64,000 bases of DNA from an uncultured Paracoccaceae bacterium (GTDB lineage: Bacteria > Pseudomonadota > Alphaproteobacteria > Rhodobacterales > Rhodobacteraceae): positions 82,512 through 146,511 of the forward strand of contig CAJWHE010000002.1 of the NCBI GenBank assembly GCA_913041145.1, read 5' to 3'. The stretch's first letter is position 1. Each line of letters opens with the position of its first letter. The notes beneath the pieces were generated by a model. The model was not told where the DNA came from. It worked only from the letters and a program-made list of their open reading frames with translations, and did not search any database. Below, piece after piece: positions 18,576 through 28,584 of this stretch. The position numbers and the translations under genes were made by a program.

Positions 18576-19553
18576 TTAAAGATTAATGTTTTTGATCTTA
18601 TTTGTGGTAGATAGTAGTGCTTTTGAAATACCTGGCTCAGACATAGCATGCCCAGCGCAATTAATCATTTTTAGATCTGCATTTCTCCATTTTTGTGCTA
18701 ACCTATATGCAGATATGGGTGGGCAAACCATATCATACCGGCCTTGAATTATCGTGGAAGGAATTTTATCAATTTTATCAATATTGTCTAATATTTGATT
18801 GTCTGACTTAAGAAACCCTTTGTTATAAAAGTAGTGACATTCAAGTCGAGAAAAAGCTCTTGTGTAGTTTGTTTTAACCTCATTAAATTTTTTTTCAGAC
18901 CCAAAGACAGCTAATGCGGTTTCCCAACCGGCCCAAATACTAGAAAATTTGTGCTCTAGTGCCATATTACCAGAAAATAATCTTTTATGATAAGCTGTGA
19001 TTAAGTCGTGTCTTTCTTCTTTAGGAATTAAACTTATAAAAACATTCCAGTGTTCTGGAAAAAACATTCCAGCACCTCCTCCGTAAAACCAATCAAGTTC
19101 CTCCTTTGTCATTAGAAAAACCCCTCGAATGATCATGTAAGATGTTCGACATGGGTGAGATTGAGCATATAATAATGATAAAGTAGACCCCCAACTTCCA
19201 CCAAATAAGATCCATCGTTCAATTTTTAATAGTTTTCGAATTATCTCTATATCAGATATCAAATCCCACGTGGTATTGTTAGAAACATCTGCAAAGGGTG
19301 TGGACTTTCCACAGCCCCGCTGGTCAAATAATATTATATGATAATGCTGTGGGTCAAAGTAACGGCGCATGTATGGACTACAGCCACCCCCTGGCCCACC
19401 ATGCAAAACAATAACAGGAGTGCCGTTAGGGTTTCCACAGCGCTCTAGATAAATAAGGTGACCAGACCCAACATCCACCATTTGTCTTTTAAAGGGCTCT
19501 ATTGGTGGGTATAAGTGATCTACCGCGTAGTTTTGTCCTGTCGATTTGTTCAT
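18576..19553 (-). CDS. pip: Prolyl aminopeptidase (proline iminopeptidase)
   Basis: Alpha/beta-hydrolase that removes N-terminal proline from peptides. The 325 residues match the family from LYPPIEPFKRQMVDVGSGHLIYLERCGNP through the oxyanion region VLHGGPGGGCSPYMRRYFDP, the DQRGCGKSTPF motif, and the nucleophile elbow FGGSWGSTLSLLYA (Ser in GGSWGS). The catalytic Asp (IIQGRYDMVCPP) and His (CAGHAMSEP) are also present. It is divergent from ubiG with a 58-bp gap. A frame continuous with it stays open for 41 codons past its TAA, which I do not regard as coding. Confidence 0.94.
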   Translation of the reverse strand: MNKSTGQNYAVDHLYPPIEPFKRQMVDVGSGHLIYLERCGNPNGTPVIVLHGGPGGGCSPYMRRYFDPQHYHIILFDQRGCGKSTPFADVSNNTTWDLISDIEIIRKLLKIERWILFGGSWGSTLSLLYAQSHPCRTSYMIIRGVFLMTKEELDWFYGGGAGMFFPEHWNVFISLIPKEERHDLITAYHKRLFSGNMALEHKFSSIWAGWETALAVFGSEKKFNEVKTNYTRAFSRLECHYFYNKGFLKSDNQILDNIDKIDKIPSTIIQGRYDMVCPPISAYRLAQKWRNADLKMINCAGHAMSEPGISKALLSTTNKIKNINL

Positions 19554-19611
19554 AGCTGCTTCTATAACACATACTATTGGAACAAAAATGATAAAAGGCT
19601 GGAGATTTTAA

Positions 19612-20349
19612 ATGAAAACAACAGTTGATGTACAGGAAATTAAAAAATTTCAAGATATGGCAGCAGAATGGTGGGATCCAACAGGTAAATTCAAACCATT
19701 GCACATGCTTAACCCTTGTCGATTAGATTACATTAACAGTCAAATAGCCTATGAATTTGACAGAGATTTGACAGAAAATCTACCTTTTGAGGGGTTAAAA
19801 GTCCTAGATATTGGATGTGGTGGTGGGCTTTTAAGTGAACCTATGGCGAGGCTTGGAGCAGAAGTTGTAGGAGCCGATGCTGCTGAAAGAAACATAAAAG
19901 TTGCAAAAGTTCATGCAGAGGAAGCAGCGTTAGATATCGATTATAAGCATACTACAGCGGAAGACTTGGTAAGTGATGGAATGAAGTTTGATGTAATTTT
20001 AAATATGGAGGTTGTAGAACATGTCTCAGACCCGCTGACTTTTATTACTGCTTGTCAACAGCTCTTAAATGAGGGTGGTTTGATGGTTTGTTCAACTATC
20101 AATAGAAATCCAAAAAGCTATATAATGGCAATAATTGGTGCAGAGCATGTTATGAGGTGGCTTCCAAAGGGCACCCATGAATGGAAAAAGTTTATTAAAC
20201 CTAATGAACTATACGAATACATAGAGCTTTCGGGTTTAACTCCAGTTGACAAAAAGGGGTTTGTTTTTAATCCATTTTTGTGGAGCTGGTCTCTTTCAAA
20301 AAAAGATCTTTCTGTCAACTATGTAACAGCAAGTGTTAATAAAAGTTAA
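19612..20349 (+). CDS. ubiG: UbiG, ubiquinone biosynthesis O-methyltransferase
   Basis: SAM-dependent enzyme that performs both O-methylations in ubiquinone synthesis (2-polyprenyl-6-hydroxyphenol and 3-demethylubiquinol). The 245 residues carry the family's opening [32 protein letters not shown] motif [27 protein letters not shown] near residue 65, [11 protein letters not shown] and [40 protein letters not shown]. It ends 3 bp before the convergent marR gene. Confidence 0.95.
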   Translation: MKTTVDVQEIKKFQDMAAEWWDPTGKFKPLHMLNPCRLDYINSQIAYEFDRDLTENLPFEGLKVLDIGCGGGLLSEPMARLGAEVVGADAAERNIKVAKVHAEEAALDIDYKHTTAEDLVSDGMKFDVILNMEVVEHVSDPLTFITACQQLLNEGGLMVCSTINRNPKSYIMAIIGAEHVMRWLPKGTHEWKKFIKPNELYEYIELSGLTPVDKKGFVFNPFLWSWSLSKKDLSVNYVTASVNKS

Positions 20350-20352
20350 ATT

Positions 20353-20796
20353 TTATAGTTTTTTGCTTAATTTAATACGTAAATCACGTAAAATTGGGAT
20401 TACTTTACGTAGTTCTTCTGAACCAAATTTTGTTAGTAGGTTTTCAGCAATGGGAGCTATTTTTTCAAGTGCAGTGTCCCTAGCCATCCTTCCTGCAGGG
20501 CTTATAGTAATTAGCTTGCGGCGTGCGTCATCCCAGTCAGGGTTAACATTTACGTGACCGGCCCACTCAAGTTTTCTCAATGTGTTTGTTATTGCTCCTT
20601 TTGTTAGGTTGAAAGTACGAGCAATTTGGGCGGGAGTTCTTGGATCTGTTGTGCCAGCAAGATGATTAAGAACAGAAAATTGAGATAGCTCCATTCCTTT
20701 TGGTAAAGCCCTAGTGAGTTGGTGTCGTGCTAGTTGCTCTGCCATAAATAGTTCGCTGAAAAGCTCTGTTGCTAATGAATCCTTCGGTTTTGTCAT
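20353..20796 (-). CDS. MarR family transcriptional regulator
   Basis: Predicted dimeric winged-helix repressor of 147 residues. The DNA-binding core is at about residues 40-105: SQFSVLNHLAG, RTPAQIARTFNLTKGAITNTLRKLEWAGHVNVNPDWDDARRKLITISPAGR, with the wing motif DDARRK. The ligand is unknown. The gene is convergent with ubiG and divergent from the methyltransferase at 21.0 kb; a palindrome at 20880-20894 in the gap to that gene could be its operator. Confidence 0.9.
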   Translation of the reverse strand: MTKPKDSLATELFSELFMAEQLARHQLTRALPKGMELSQFSVLNHLAGTTDPRTPAQIARTFNLTKGAITNTLRKLEWAGHVNVNPDWDDARRKLITISPAGRMARDTALEKIAPIAENLLTKFGSEELRKVIPILRDLRIKLSKKL

Positions 20797-20879
20797 TTAA
20801 TAACCTTGTTATTTTAATCTAAACATTAAAGAAGGTTGCTTTTGTATTAAGAAAAACTATTTAGTTTGGTTGAGTAAAT

Positions 20880-20894
20880 CATATACGATATATG
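20880..20894. promoter_or_regulatory. Palindrome, possible MarR operator
   Basis: CATATA-CGA-TATATG is a perfect inverted repeat in the 213-bp gap between marR and the divergent methyltransferase gene, 84 bp upstream of the marR start. MarR proteins bind palindromes of about this size and usually control their own gene and a divergent neighbour. The assignment rests on position and symmetry only. Confidence 0.35.
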
Positions 20895-21009
20895 GTCGTT
20901 TTATTCAATCGGCTTGTATTTTAGTAGTGAAAACATTTAAGTTTATTAACGCAGATAAAAGACTATCGTTTTGGGTTTTGATTTTGGGTGTATAATTTTA
21001 GGGTAAAAA

Positions 21010-21846
21010 ATGGACACGCCACCTTGTTTATTTGATCGTGAAACGATCTTAAGAAATCGAAAAAGGGTAACCCAAAAACAGTCAGAAAACTTTCTACTTA
21101 GAGAGTTGGCACATGAATTTAAGGAAAGACTTGCTGATTCAAACAGAGTTTTTACTAGGCCTGCCATTGTTACTGGTTTTCCAGAGTTTTGGAAAAAGTG
21201 GATGCCCAACGCTAAAATAGTAACAGATGAAGAGTTTTTAAACTTAACTTTAGATAATTATGATTTAATAATTCATGCACTGTGCTTGCATTGGTCGAAT
21301 GATCCTGTTGGGCAATTGATTCAATGTAATAGGGCGCTAAAATCAGACGGCTTTTTCATGTGCTCACTTTTAGGTGGCAATACTTTATCTGAACTTAAGC
21401 ACGTTCTTTCTGGGGCAGAGTTAACTATAAGTAATGGGTTGTCGGATCGACTTTCTCCAATGGCAGAAATTAGATCGATTGGGAATCTCTTACAAAGAGC
21501 AGGCTTTGCGTTACCAGTTGCAGATAGTGTTAAACATAATGTTGTTTATGATTCTATTTATCATTTAATGCGAGATTTAAGAGACATGGGTGAAACTAAT
21601 GCCCTATCCTCAAGAAATAAAAGGTTTACTAGATCAAAGTTGTTTGAGGAAGCAAATAGAGTGTATTTGAAAAAGTATAAACTTCAAAATAATAAAATTA
21701 TGGCTACTTTTGAACTTATTTTCTTGGCTGGGTGGTCTCCTGATGATAGTCAACCTAATCCCTTAAAGCCGGGGGCACCAGCAAAGCCTTTAGGTGAAGT
21801 TCTAAATCACTTTGAATTGCATTCTGATAAAAATAAAGAGATATAA
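21010..21846 (+). CDS. NDUFAF5/BioC-like methyltransferase-fold protein
   Basis: Protein of 278 residues resembling the methyltransferase family that includes mitochondrial NDUFAF5 (a complex I assembly factor that hydroxylates an Arg) and BioC. It starts LFDRETILRNRKRV; the family's NYDLIIHALCLHWSNDPVGQLIQCNRALKSDGFFMCSLLGGNTLSEL stretch is intact near residues 88-140, followed by MAEIRSIGNLLQRAGFALPVADS. SAM motif I (usually DxGxGxG) is missing: the equivalent region reads RPAIVTGFPEFWKKW. It precedes hemH, with a 4-nt gap. Biochemical role not predictable from sequence. Confidence 0.75.
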   Translation: MDTPPCLFDRETILRNRKRVTQKQSENFLLRELAHEFKERLADSNRVFTRPAIVTGFPEFWKKWMPNAKIVTDEEFLNLTLDNYDLIIHALCLHWSNDPVGQLIQCNRALKSDGFFMCSLLGGNTLSELKHVLSGAELTISNGLSDRLSPMAEIRSIGNLLQRAGFALPVADSVKHNVVYDSIYHLMRDLRDMGETNALSSRNKRFTRSKLFEEANRVYLKKYKLQNNKIMATFELIFLAGWSPDDSQPNPLKPGAPAKPLGEVLNHFELHSDKNKEI

Positions 21847-21850
21847 ATCA

Positions 21851-22903
21851 ATGAGTAATGACAAAACAGTAACAAGAAATAACATTCCCAAAAACCATCC
21901 ACCGGTTAACCCAGAAAAAATAGGAATATTATTAACAAATCTGGGCACACCGGATCACTATTCTTATTGGCCAATGAGAAGATATTTAGGTGAGTTTTTA
22001 TCAGATCAGCGGGTTGTTGATTACTCACCTTGGCTGTGGCAACCACTTTTACAGCTCATTATTTTAACAAAAAGACCTTTTACTAGTGGAGCGGCTTACA
22101 AGAGTATTTGGAACCATGAACAAAATGAGAGCCCACTATTAACAATAACCAAAGCTCAGACAGAAAAAATTAAAGAAAAAATGTTTGATCAGTACGGGGA
22201 CAAAGTTTTAGTAAACTTTTGTATGCGTTACGGCAACCCATCGACAAAATCAGTAGTCAAAGATTTAATTAAAAAGGGGTGCAGGAAGATTCTGTTTTTT
22301 CCACTCTACCCTCAATATGCTGGAGCAACATCGGCCACAGCTAACGACGCACTGTTTAGAACATTAATGACTGAAAAATGGCAACCAGATGTCCGAACTA
22401 TATCAGCATATTTCTCGCACCCAGCATATATTAATGCTTTAGCAAAATCTGTCGAGAAAGCGTATCTCAAAATACCAGATAGGCCAGATATTCTAGTTTG
22501 CTCTTATCATGGGGTTCCCAAAAGGTATTTAATGGAAGGAGACCCCTACCACTGTCAGTGTCAAAAAACGACGAGGCTACTAAAAGAACGTTTGGGTTGG
22601 GAGGACACAGAAATAGTTACAACATTTCAGTCTCGATTTGGGCCAGAGGAATGGTTGCAACCATATACAGTTAAAGAGGTTGCTAGGTTAGCACAAATAG
22701 GAAAAAAGAAATTAGCAGTTATCGCCCCTGCTTTTTCATCGGATTGTATAGAGACCTTAGAGGAAATAAATGAAGAAATTAAAGAGAGCTTTGAAAAAGC
22801 AGGAGGTGACCAGTTTACATATATACCCTGTTTAAATGATGACCATGACCACATCATAGCACTAAGTAAAATTATTGATGATAATTTATTAGGTTGGGTT
22901 TAA
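21851..22903 (+). CDS. hemH: Ferrochelatase
   Basis: Inserts Fe2+ into protoporphyrin IX, the last step of protohaem synthesis. The 350 residues contain GILLTNLGTPDHYSYWPMRRYLGEFLSDQRVVD, the conserved FFPLYPQYAGATSATANDA, the active-site His in VCSYHGVPKRYL and QSRFGPEEWLQPYT, plus VIAPAFSSDCIETLEEINEE. I start at ATG 21851, where the family N-terminus fits; an upstream in-frame ATG (21812) lies inside the preceding gene. Together with hemJ at 3.8 kb it gives the two late haem steps. Confidence 0.95.
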   Translation: MSNDKTVTRNNIPKNHPPVNPEKIGILLTNLGTPDHYSYWPMRRYLGEFLSDQRVVDYSPWLWQPLLQLIILTKRPFTSGAAYKSIWNHEQNESPLLTITKAQTEKIKEKMFDQYGDKVLVNFCMRYGNPSTKSVVKDLIKKGCRKILFFPLYPQYAGATSATANDALFRTLMTEKWQPDVRTISAYFSHPAYINALAKSVEKAYLKIPDRPDILVCSYHGVPKRYLMEGDPYHCQCQKTTRLLKERLGWEDTEIVTTFQSRFGPEEWLQPYTVKEVARLAQIGKKKLAVIAPAFSSDCIETLEEINEEIKESFEKAGGDQFTYIPCLNDDHDHIIALSKIIDDNLLGWV

Positions 22904-23004
22904 AGCCACTAATTGTGCTCATTAAACATTTTGAGTACACTTAACTGTTTCAGCGTGGGGAACCCCTAGTTAATTCTTTAGTTACTATATCTCCAAACAA
23001 GAAC

Positions 23005-23127
23005 TCAAACCATCACAATTAAAGTGCTTGTGTTAGGGGAGTCATCGTAAATTAATCCGCATACATCAAAGATGATAATAAAAGCAAAGACTACAGAGAT
23101 CGCTATTTTGACACTTATTCTTATCAT
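23005..23127 (-). CDS. Possible 40-residue membrane peptide coupled to mutT
   Basis: ORF of 40 codons whose ATG overlaps the mutT stop codon in an ATGA arrangement, a usual sign of translational coupling. The product begins MIRISVKIAISVVFAFIIIF, a short basic start then a hydrophobic helix, and ends in a polar tail (DDSPNTSTLIVMV). I do not recognise it. It could be a real small membrane protein at the end of the ppiC-argJ-mutT operon or a chance frame; conservation in relatives would decide. Confidence 0.4.
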   Translation of the reverse strand: MIRISVKIAISVVFAFIIIFDVCGLIYDDSPNTSTLIVMV

Positions 23128-23525
23128 GAAAGTAAGTCTCTAAGGGAAGCTACCAGGGGCAAATCAGCTGGAAGCATTTTAACTTTAAAAATTTGGGCTG
23201 GAGTTAACCATTTTAACGCTTGGTTTTCGCGTGCTTGAACTATGCCACCCCATTTTCTACAAATATATAGAGGCATAAGAAGATGAAACTCATCATACTT
23301 ATGGCTCGCAAATGTTAATGGAGCTAAACAACTACCCCAAGTATTTATTCCCAACTCCTCATGAAGCTCCCTAATTAACGCAGTTTCGGGGCTTTCGTTC
23401 ATTTCAACTTTTCCTCCTGGAAACTCCCAAAACCCTGCTAAGCTTTTCCCTTCCGGACGCTGGGCGATCAATACCCGACCATCTTCATCAATTAGAGCAA
23501 CACAAACAACTAGCTTAATATTCAT
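23124..23525 (-). CDS. mutT: MutT-type (8-oxo-dGTP) Nudix hydrolase
   Basis: Nudix pyrophosphatase of 133 residues; MutT-type members hydrolyse 8-oxo-dGTP to prevent A-C transversions. The Nudix box GGKVEMNESPETALIRELHEELGI lies at about residues 37-60, with the preceding KSLAGFWEFPGGK typical of MutT. It follows argJ by 15 bp and belongs to the leftward ppiC-argJ-mutT operon. The oxidised-nucleotide substrate is inferred from the family. Confidence 0.9.
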   Translation of the reverse strand: MNIKLVVCVALIDEDGRVLIAQRPEGKSLAGFWEFPGGKVEMNESPETALIRELHEELGINTWGSCLAPLTFASHKYDEFHLLMPLYICRKWGGIVQARENQALKWLTPAQIFKVKMLPADLPLVASLRDLLS

Positions 23526-23540
23526 TATAATTAAACTTCC

Positions 23541-24794
23541 TTAAGATCTGTAATCAGCATTAATAGAAATATAAGAATGAGTTAAATCACAGGTCCAAAC
23601 AGTAGATTTAAATCTACCTATCCCTAGATCGACAGCAATAATTAAATCTTGCCTTTTCATATAGTCTGCAGCTAATTTTTCGTTATAGCTGGGAGATACC
23701 CAACCATTTTCTGCAACTAATATATTCCCAAAGTAGATTTTTAATTTGTCTCTTTCTGCTACTGCCCCAGATTTCCCAATTGCCATTACGATCCTGCCCC
23801 AGTTTGGGTCCTCACCAGCAATGGCTGTTTTCACTAATGGCGAATTTGCTATCGACATCCCTATTTTCCATGAATCTTTTTTACTTTTTGCTCCTGAAAC
23901 ATTTATCTCAATAAACTTTGTTGCACCCTCTCCATCTCTTACAACTTGATGGCTTAAGTCGAGCATCACTTTCTCTAGGCCGTTTTGAAACTTTTTCAGA
24001 GCCATTGGGTTTTGTAAGGTTATTTCAGGGGCTTCTGATTTACCTGTTGCTGCAATTAATAAAGTATCAGAAGTAGATGTATCACCATCCACAGTTATAC
24101 AATTAAATGTTTTTGTAGATATATTACTTACTAGTTTTTGTAAGATTGGTTGTGAAATTTTGGCGTCAGTAAAAATATATACCAACATTGTGGCCATATC
24201 AGGAGCTATCATTCCTGATCCTTTAGCTATTCCACAAATAGTAACTTTCTTTTGGTCTATTATGATACTAGTCCCTGACCCTTTTGGAAACGTATCAGTG
24301 GTCATAATTGCTGATGCAGCATCTGAGATTTTTACGTCACTTAAAGAATTTTTTAATGAGGAAAGGGACTTAACTATTTTTTCAGTTGGTAAGGGTTCAC
24401 CAATAACACCAGTGGAGGAGGTAAAGATATTAGATTCTGGAATTTTAATAGTTTCTGACAAACCTTTCACAATTTTTTTAACTGATTGATTGCCCGCCTC
24501 TCCCGTGAAGGCATTGGCATTCCCAGAATTTACAAGAAATGCAAATCCTTTTGCTTTGTTTTTGAGGTCACCAAGTTTTTTCTGACAGTCAAGTACAGCA
24601 TTGGATCGTGTTGAAGAACGGGTGAAAACTCCAGCAATAGTTGAGCCAGGAGAAATACTTGCTAACATTAAATCCAGTCTATTTTTATACTTTATTCCCG
24701 AAGCACAGCTAGAGAAAGTGACACCGCGTATTACTGGTAGTTTTGGAAACCCCGCTTTCGGGGCAAGTGGTGACAATTTTGAGTTTTCAGACAT
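23541..24794 (-). CDS. argJ: ArgJ, bifunctional ornithine acetyltransferase / N-acetylglutamate synthase
   Basis: Transfers acetyl from N-acetylornithine to glutamate, recycling the acetyl group in arginine synthesis; many members also use acetyl-CoA. The 417-residue precursor self-cleaves before a Thr, seen here in KGSGMIAPDMATMLVYIFTD (Thr of ATML). Other family stretches are GVFTRSSTRSNAV, NSGNANAFTGEAG, EDPNWGRIVMAIGKSGA and the C-terminal DLTHSYISINADYR. GAGG precedes the ATG. It lies between ppiC and mutT in one operon. Confidence 0.95.
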   Translation of the reverse strand: MSENSKLSPLAPKAGFPKLPVIRGVTFSSCASGIKYKNRLDLMLASISPGSTIAGVFTRSSTRSNAVLDCQKKLGDLKNKAKGFAFLVNSGNANAFTGEAGNQSVKKIVKGLSETIKIPESNIFTSSTGVIGEPLPTEKIVKSLSSLKNSLSDVKISDAASAIMTTDTFPKGSGTSIIIDQKKVTICGIAKGSGMIAPDMATMLVYIFTDAKISQPILQKLVSNISTKTFNCITVDGDTSTSDTLLIAATGKSEAPEITLQNPMALKKFQNGLEKVMLDLSHQVVRDGEGATKFIEINVSGAKSKKDSWKIGMSIANSPLVKTAIAGEDPNWGRIVMAIGKSGAVAERDKLKIYFGNILVAENGWVSPSYNEKLAADYMKRQDLIIAVDLGIGRFKSTVWTCDLTHSYISINADYRS

Positions 24795-24811
24795 AGGGTT
24801 GAACCTCGAAA

Positions 24812-25654
24812 CTATTTTGAAAGTAGACCAATGTTTCTAACTATTGATGGGTCAATAGAAACTTCTGCACGTACTACCTTTGCCGCAGAAGTTATTTTAC
24901 GGACTTTATCACTTATATATTTTTCTTTGAGAGCTCTTTCAATTTCAACCCTTACATCCTCTAAACTGGGGGGAGTCTTTAACCTACTATTGTTTAATTT
25001 AATTATATGCCACCCAAATTGGGTTTCAATTGGATCAGATACAGCACCAATCTCTAAAGCTAAGGCCGCTTTTTCAAATGCTGGGACCATTGCTCCTTTG
25101 CCGAACCAACCGAGATCACCACCTCTGGATCCACTTGGTCCTGTAGAGTGATTCTTCGCTAAATCAGAAAAATTTTCTCCAGCAGCTATTTGTTTTTTTA
25201 CGGCAATTGCCTTTGCTTCTGTCTTTAATAAAATATGTGCCGCATTGAACTCTTTTTCAGATTGTGATGAACTATAATTGGCTTCGTAAAAGTTCTTTAT
25301 ATCTTTTTCATTTAACGCATCTTTTGAAATTATTGATATGTAAGTATTTGCTAAGAAAGCTCTTAATTCATTTTCATAACTGTACTGAACTATAGAATTT
25401 TTTTGGCTTTCAATTGCTTTTGCTAAAACAGCTTGCTGAATAAGTTGATCTAGAATGCCTTTAAACAAGACGGCGTCTTCAAGAGATTTATACTGGTCGG
25501 TCAGTCGGTCCTGTAATGCGATAACATGTCCAAGTGTAATATTTGTATCTTCTACGGTGGCTAAGACAGTATTAGCATCCTGTGCCACAACATTATTAGT
25601 CGCACAAAAAATCATAAAAAAGTTCAAATAAATAAATGAAAATAACTTTCGCAT
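24812..25654 (-). CDS. Periplasmic peptidyl-prolyl isomerase, parvulin/PpiC type
   Basis: Exported foldase of 280 residues. A signal peptide is predicted at 1-25 (MRKLFSFIYLNFFMIFCATNNVVAQ), then an N-terminal SurA-like helical region and the parvulin domain at about 140-235: EFNAAHILLKTEAKAIAVKKQI, FSDLAKNHSTGPSGSRGGDLGWFGKGAMVPAFEKAA and IETQFGWHIIKL. I start at ATG 25654, preceded by GGAGA, not at the upstream frame extension. Divergent from secA; first gene of the ppiC-argJ-mutT operon. Confidence 0.9.
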   Translation of the reverse strand: MRKLFSFIYLNFFMIFCATNNVVAQDANTVLATVEDTNITLGHVIALQDRLTDQYKSLEDAVLFKGILDQLIQQAVLAKAIESQKNSIVQYSYENELRAFLANTYISIISKDALNEKDIKNFYEANYSSSQSEKEFNAAHILLKTEAKAIAVKKQIAAGENFSDLAKNHSTGPSGSRGGDLGWFGKGAMVPAFEKAALALEIGAVSDPIETQFGWHIIKLNNSRLKTPPSLEDVRVEIERALKEKYISDKVRKITSAAKVVRAEVSIDPSIVRNIGLLSK

Positions 25655-25825
25655 AAAACAGTCTCCATGTATTAAAAAAATCCTTGACGTTGACACTAAA
25701 CGAGTCGCACCTTACATCGCCTTAGGTTAGTGTCTATATTAATCATATTAACGGTATATTTGGTAGCCGTATAGGTAACAAAGTTATAAGATACAAATAA
25801 ATTAGGAAAACTAGGGCAGTTTATT

Positions 25826-28522
25826 ATGTTAAGTTTTGGAGTTCTTTCAAAAAAGATTTTTGGTTCGGCTAACGATAAAAAAATTAAAAAAGTTAAGCAT
25901 TTGGTTGAAAAGATTAATTCTCTAGAGGCCGAATTTTTAGTTCTATCAGATGGTGAGATTTTAGAAAAAACTAATGAACTTAAAGGTCGAGTATCTTCAG
26001 GAGAAACTTTAGATTCCTTATTGCCAGAGGCATTTGCCAATGTTCGAGAGGCCGCAAAGCGCTCTATAGGGCTTCGAGCATTCGACACTCAATTAATAGG
26101 AGCAATTTTTTTACATCAGGGAAACATCGCTGAGATGAAAACAGGAGAAGGCAAAACGTTGGTAGCTACTTTTCCAGCATATTTAAATGCACTTTCAGGT
26201 GCTGGTGTTCATATAGTTACAGTAAATGACTATCTGGCTAAGAGAGATGCTGAATGGATGGGTAAAGTGTACTCTTCGCTTGGTATGGTGACTGGTGTGG
26301 TTTATCCACAGCAGCCAGATTCAGAAAAAAAAGAGGCTTATGCCGCTGACGTAACTTACGCGACAAATAATGAACTTGGGTTTGACTACCTTAGGGACAA
26401 TATGCGTTCTGACCTATCAGAGGTGGCTCAACGTGAACATAATTATGCTATAGTTGATGAAGTCGATTCTATCTTAATTGATGAAGCTAGAACGCCATTA
26501 ATTATTTCAGGGCCTTCTGATGATAAGTCAGAGTTATATTTAAAAGTAGACCAGATGATTCCGTCAATAATGGAAGAGCATTTTTCATTAGACGAAAAGA
26601 CCCGTGTCGTTACAATAACTGACGACGGTAACGATTTTATTGAAAAAAAACTAATTGAGATAGGGTTATTACCTGAAAACCAATCACTATATGATCCTGA
26701 AAGTACCTCATTAGTTCATCATGTAACGGAGGCTCTAAAAGCGCATAAGGCCTTTAAAAAAGATAAAGACTACATGATTAGAGATAATGCAGTTTTACTA
26801 GTAGATGAATTTACTGGACGTATGATGGTTGGACGCAGGCTTTCTGGGGGTTTGCATCAAGCAATCGAGGCAAAAGAGGGGTGTGAGATTCAGCCAGAGA
26901 ATATCACGCTGGCCAGTGTGACGTTTCAGAATTATTTCAGGCTTTACAGTAAGCTTGCTGGAATGACTGGTACAGCTACTACTGAAGCTGAAGAGTTTGG
27001 TGAAATATATGGATTGGGGGTTGTGGATATACCAACTAACGAACCCGTAGCTCGTTTTGATGAACATGATGCTGTTTACCGAACAGCTAAAGAAAAATTT
27101 GATTCAATTGTTTTAGAGATAAAAAAATCAAATGATAAAGGACAACCAGTTTTAGTTGGAACAACATCAATTGAAAAATCTGAGTACTTGGCGACGCTGC
27201 TAAAAAACGCGAATATTGATCATAATGTTTTGAACGCAAGACAACATGAAAAGGAAGCGGAGATTATTGCGAATGCTGGTAAACTTGGCGCAGTAACTAT
27301 AGCAACTAACATGGCAGGAAGGGGAACTGATATACAGCTAGGTGGCAACGTAGAGATGAGAGTTTTTCAAGCCCTTTCTGATGACCTAGATGCTGATGCA
27401 GAGAAAATCAGAACAAAAATAGAGGCTGAAGTTTTAGCTGAAAAACTAAAGGTAAAATTAGCAGGTGGTTTATATGTTTTGGCAACAGAAAGGCATGAAA
27501 GTCGTCGGATAGATAACCAGTTGAGGGGAAGGTCTGGTCGACAAGGGGACCCTGGAAGATCAGCCTTTTTCTTAAGCCTTGAAGATGATTTGATGAGAAT
27601 ATTTGGTTCTGAAAGACTTGATAAAATGCTATCAACACTTGGTATGAAGGATGGGGAAGCAATTGTTCACCCTTGGGTTAATAAGTCACTAGAGAAAGCC
27701 CAAGCTAAGGTGGAGGGTAGGAACTTCGATATTCGTAAACAACTTCTTAAGTTTGATGACGTTATGAATGATCAGCGTACGGTAATATTTTCACAAAGAT
27801 TAGAAGTGATGCGCTCTGAAGATGTAAGTGAGATTGTACAGGATATGCGGTATCAGTTAATAGATGATTTAATTAATGAGTATATTCCTCCTAAAACCTA
27901 TGCAGAACAATGGGACACAATAAACTTAAGTTTAATGCTTAAAGAAAAATTGGATATTGAGGTAGATACTGAGGCTTGGGCTGATGAAGAAGGTGTTGAT
28001 GGGGAAGCAATTACAGAAAGATTGTATAAGCTATCAGATGAAAAAATGGCAAAAAAGTCTACAGACTTTGGAATAGAAACGATGCGAAATATCGAAAAAC
28101 AAATTGTACTTCAGACGATTGATGGGAAATGGCAAGATCATTTGTTAAAATTAGAACATTTGCGTTCAGTTGTAGGTTTACGTGGCTATGCCCAGCGGGA
28201 TCCACTTAATGAATACAAAACAGAGAGTTTTCAACTTTTTGAAGGAATGCTAGACAGCTTGCGTGAAGATGTGGTGCAAAAGCTTGGTCAAGTGCGTCCA
28301 ATTTCGGAGGAAGAGCAAAATTTAATTTTGGCTCAAATTACGGAACAACAAAGAGTACAAGAAGAGATGAAAAAAACTAGTTTTGATATTCAAGCTCCAT
28401 TAAATACGCAGAGTGACTCTTTTAATGAAGCTAACCCTGAAACTTGGGGGAATCCAGGAAGAAACTCTCAGTGTCCATGTGGATCTGGTAAAAAATTTAA
28501 ACATTGCCATGGTCGTTTTTAG
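25826..28522 (+). CDS. secA: SecA, preprotein translocase ATPase
   Basis: Motor ATPase that pushes preproteins through SecYEG. The 898 residues have NBD1 with [20 protein letters not shown] near residue 105 and [19 protein letters not shown], the preprotein-crosslinking domain, NBD2 with [14 protein letters not shown] and [13 protein letters not shown], the helical scaffold and wing, and a C-terminal zinc-binding SEC-C motif [16 protein letters not shown] that also contacts SecB. The partner chaperone gene secB is at 6.5 kb. Divergent from ppiC; convergent with map. Confidence 0.97.
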   Translation: MLSFGVLSKKIFGSANDKKIKKVKHLVEKINSLEAEFLVLSDGEILEKTNELKGRVSSGETLDSLLPEAFANVREAAKRSIGLRAFDTQLIGAIFLHQGNIAEMKTGEGKTLVATFPAYLNALSGAGVHIVTVNDYLAKRDAEWMGKVYSSLGMVTGVVYPQQPDSEKKEAYAADVTYATNNELGFDYLRDNMRSDLSEVAQREHNYAIVDEVDSILIDEARTPLIISGPSDDKSELYLKVDQMIPSIMEEHFSLDEKTRVVTITDDGNDFIEKKLIEIGLLPENQSLYDPESTSLVHHVTEALKAHKAFKKDKDYMIRDNAVLLVDEFTGRMMVGRRLSGGLHQAIEAKEGCEIQPENITLASVTFQNYFRLYSKLAGMTGTATTEAEEFGEIYGLGVVDIPTNEPVARFDEHDAVYRTAKEKFDSIVLEIKKSNDKGQPVLVGTTSIEKSEYLATLLKNANIDHNVLNARQHEKEAEIIANAGKLGAVTIATNMAGRGTDIQLGGNVEMRVFQALSDDLDADAEKIRTKIEAEVLAEKLKVKLAGGLYVLATERHESRRIDNQLRGRSGRQGDPGRSAFFLSLEDDLMRIFGSERLDKMLSTLGMKDGEAIVHPWVNKSLEKAQAKVEGRNFDIRKQLLKFDDVMNDQRTVIFSQRLEVMRSEDVSEIVQDMRYQLIDDLINEYIPPKTYAEQWDTINLSLMLKEKLDIEVDTEAWADEEGVDGEAITERLYKLSDEKMAKKSTDFGIETMRNIEKQIVLQTIDGKWQDHLLKLEHLRSVVGLRGYAQRDPLNEYKTESFQLFEGMLDSLREDVVQKLGQVRPISEEEQNLILAQITEQQRVQEEMKKTSFDIQAPLNTQSDSFNEANPETWGNPGRNSQCPCGSGKKFKHCHGRF

Positions 28523-28584
28523 ATCAGAGAATGTTTTCTAAAACCACCTTCACCTTTAAGTCAATTATGGTCAGTTGAGAGACT

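Noticed and set aside
21035..21055. Second parS-like string (GATCGTGAAACGATC)
   Set aside because: It departs from the consensus at several positions and lies inside a coding region; I do not count it as parS.
22905..23004. Partial inverted repeat GTGCTCA/TGAGTACAC after hemH as a terminator
   Set aside because: Arms mismatch and no T-tract follows.
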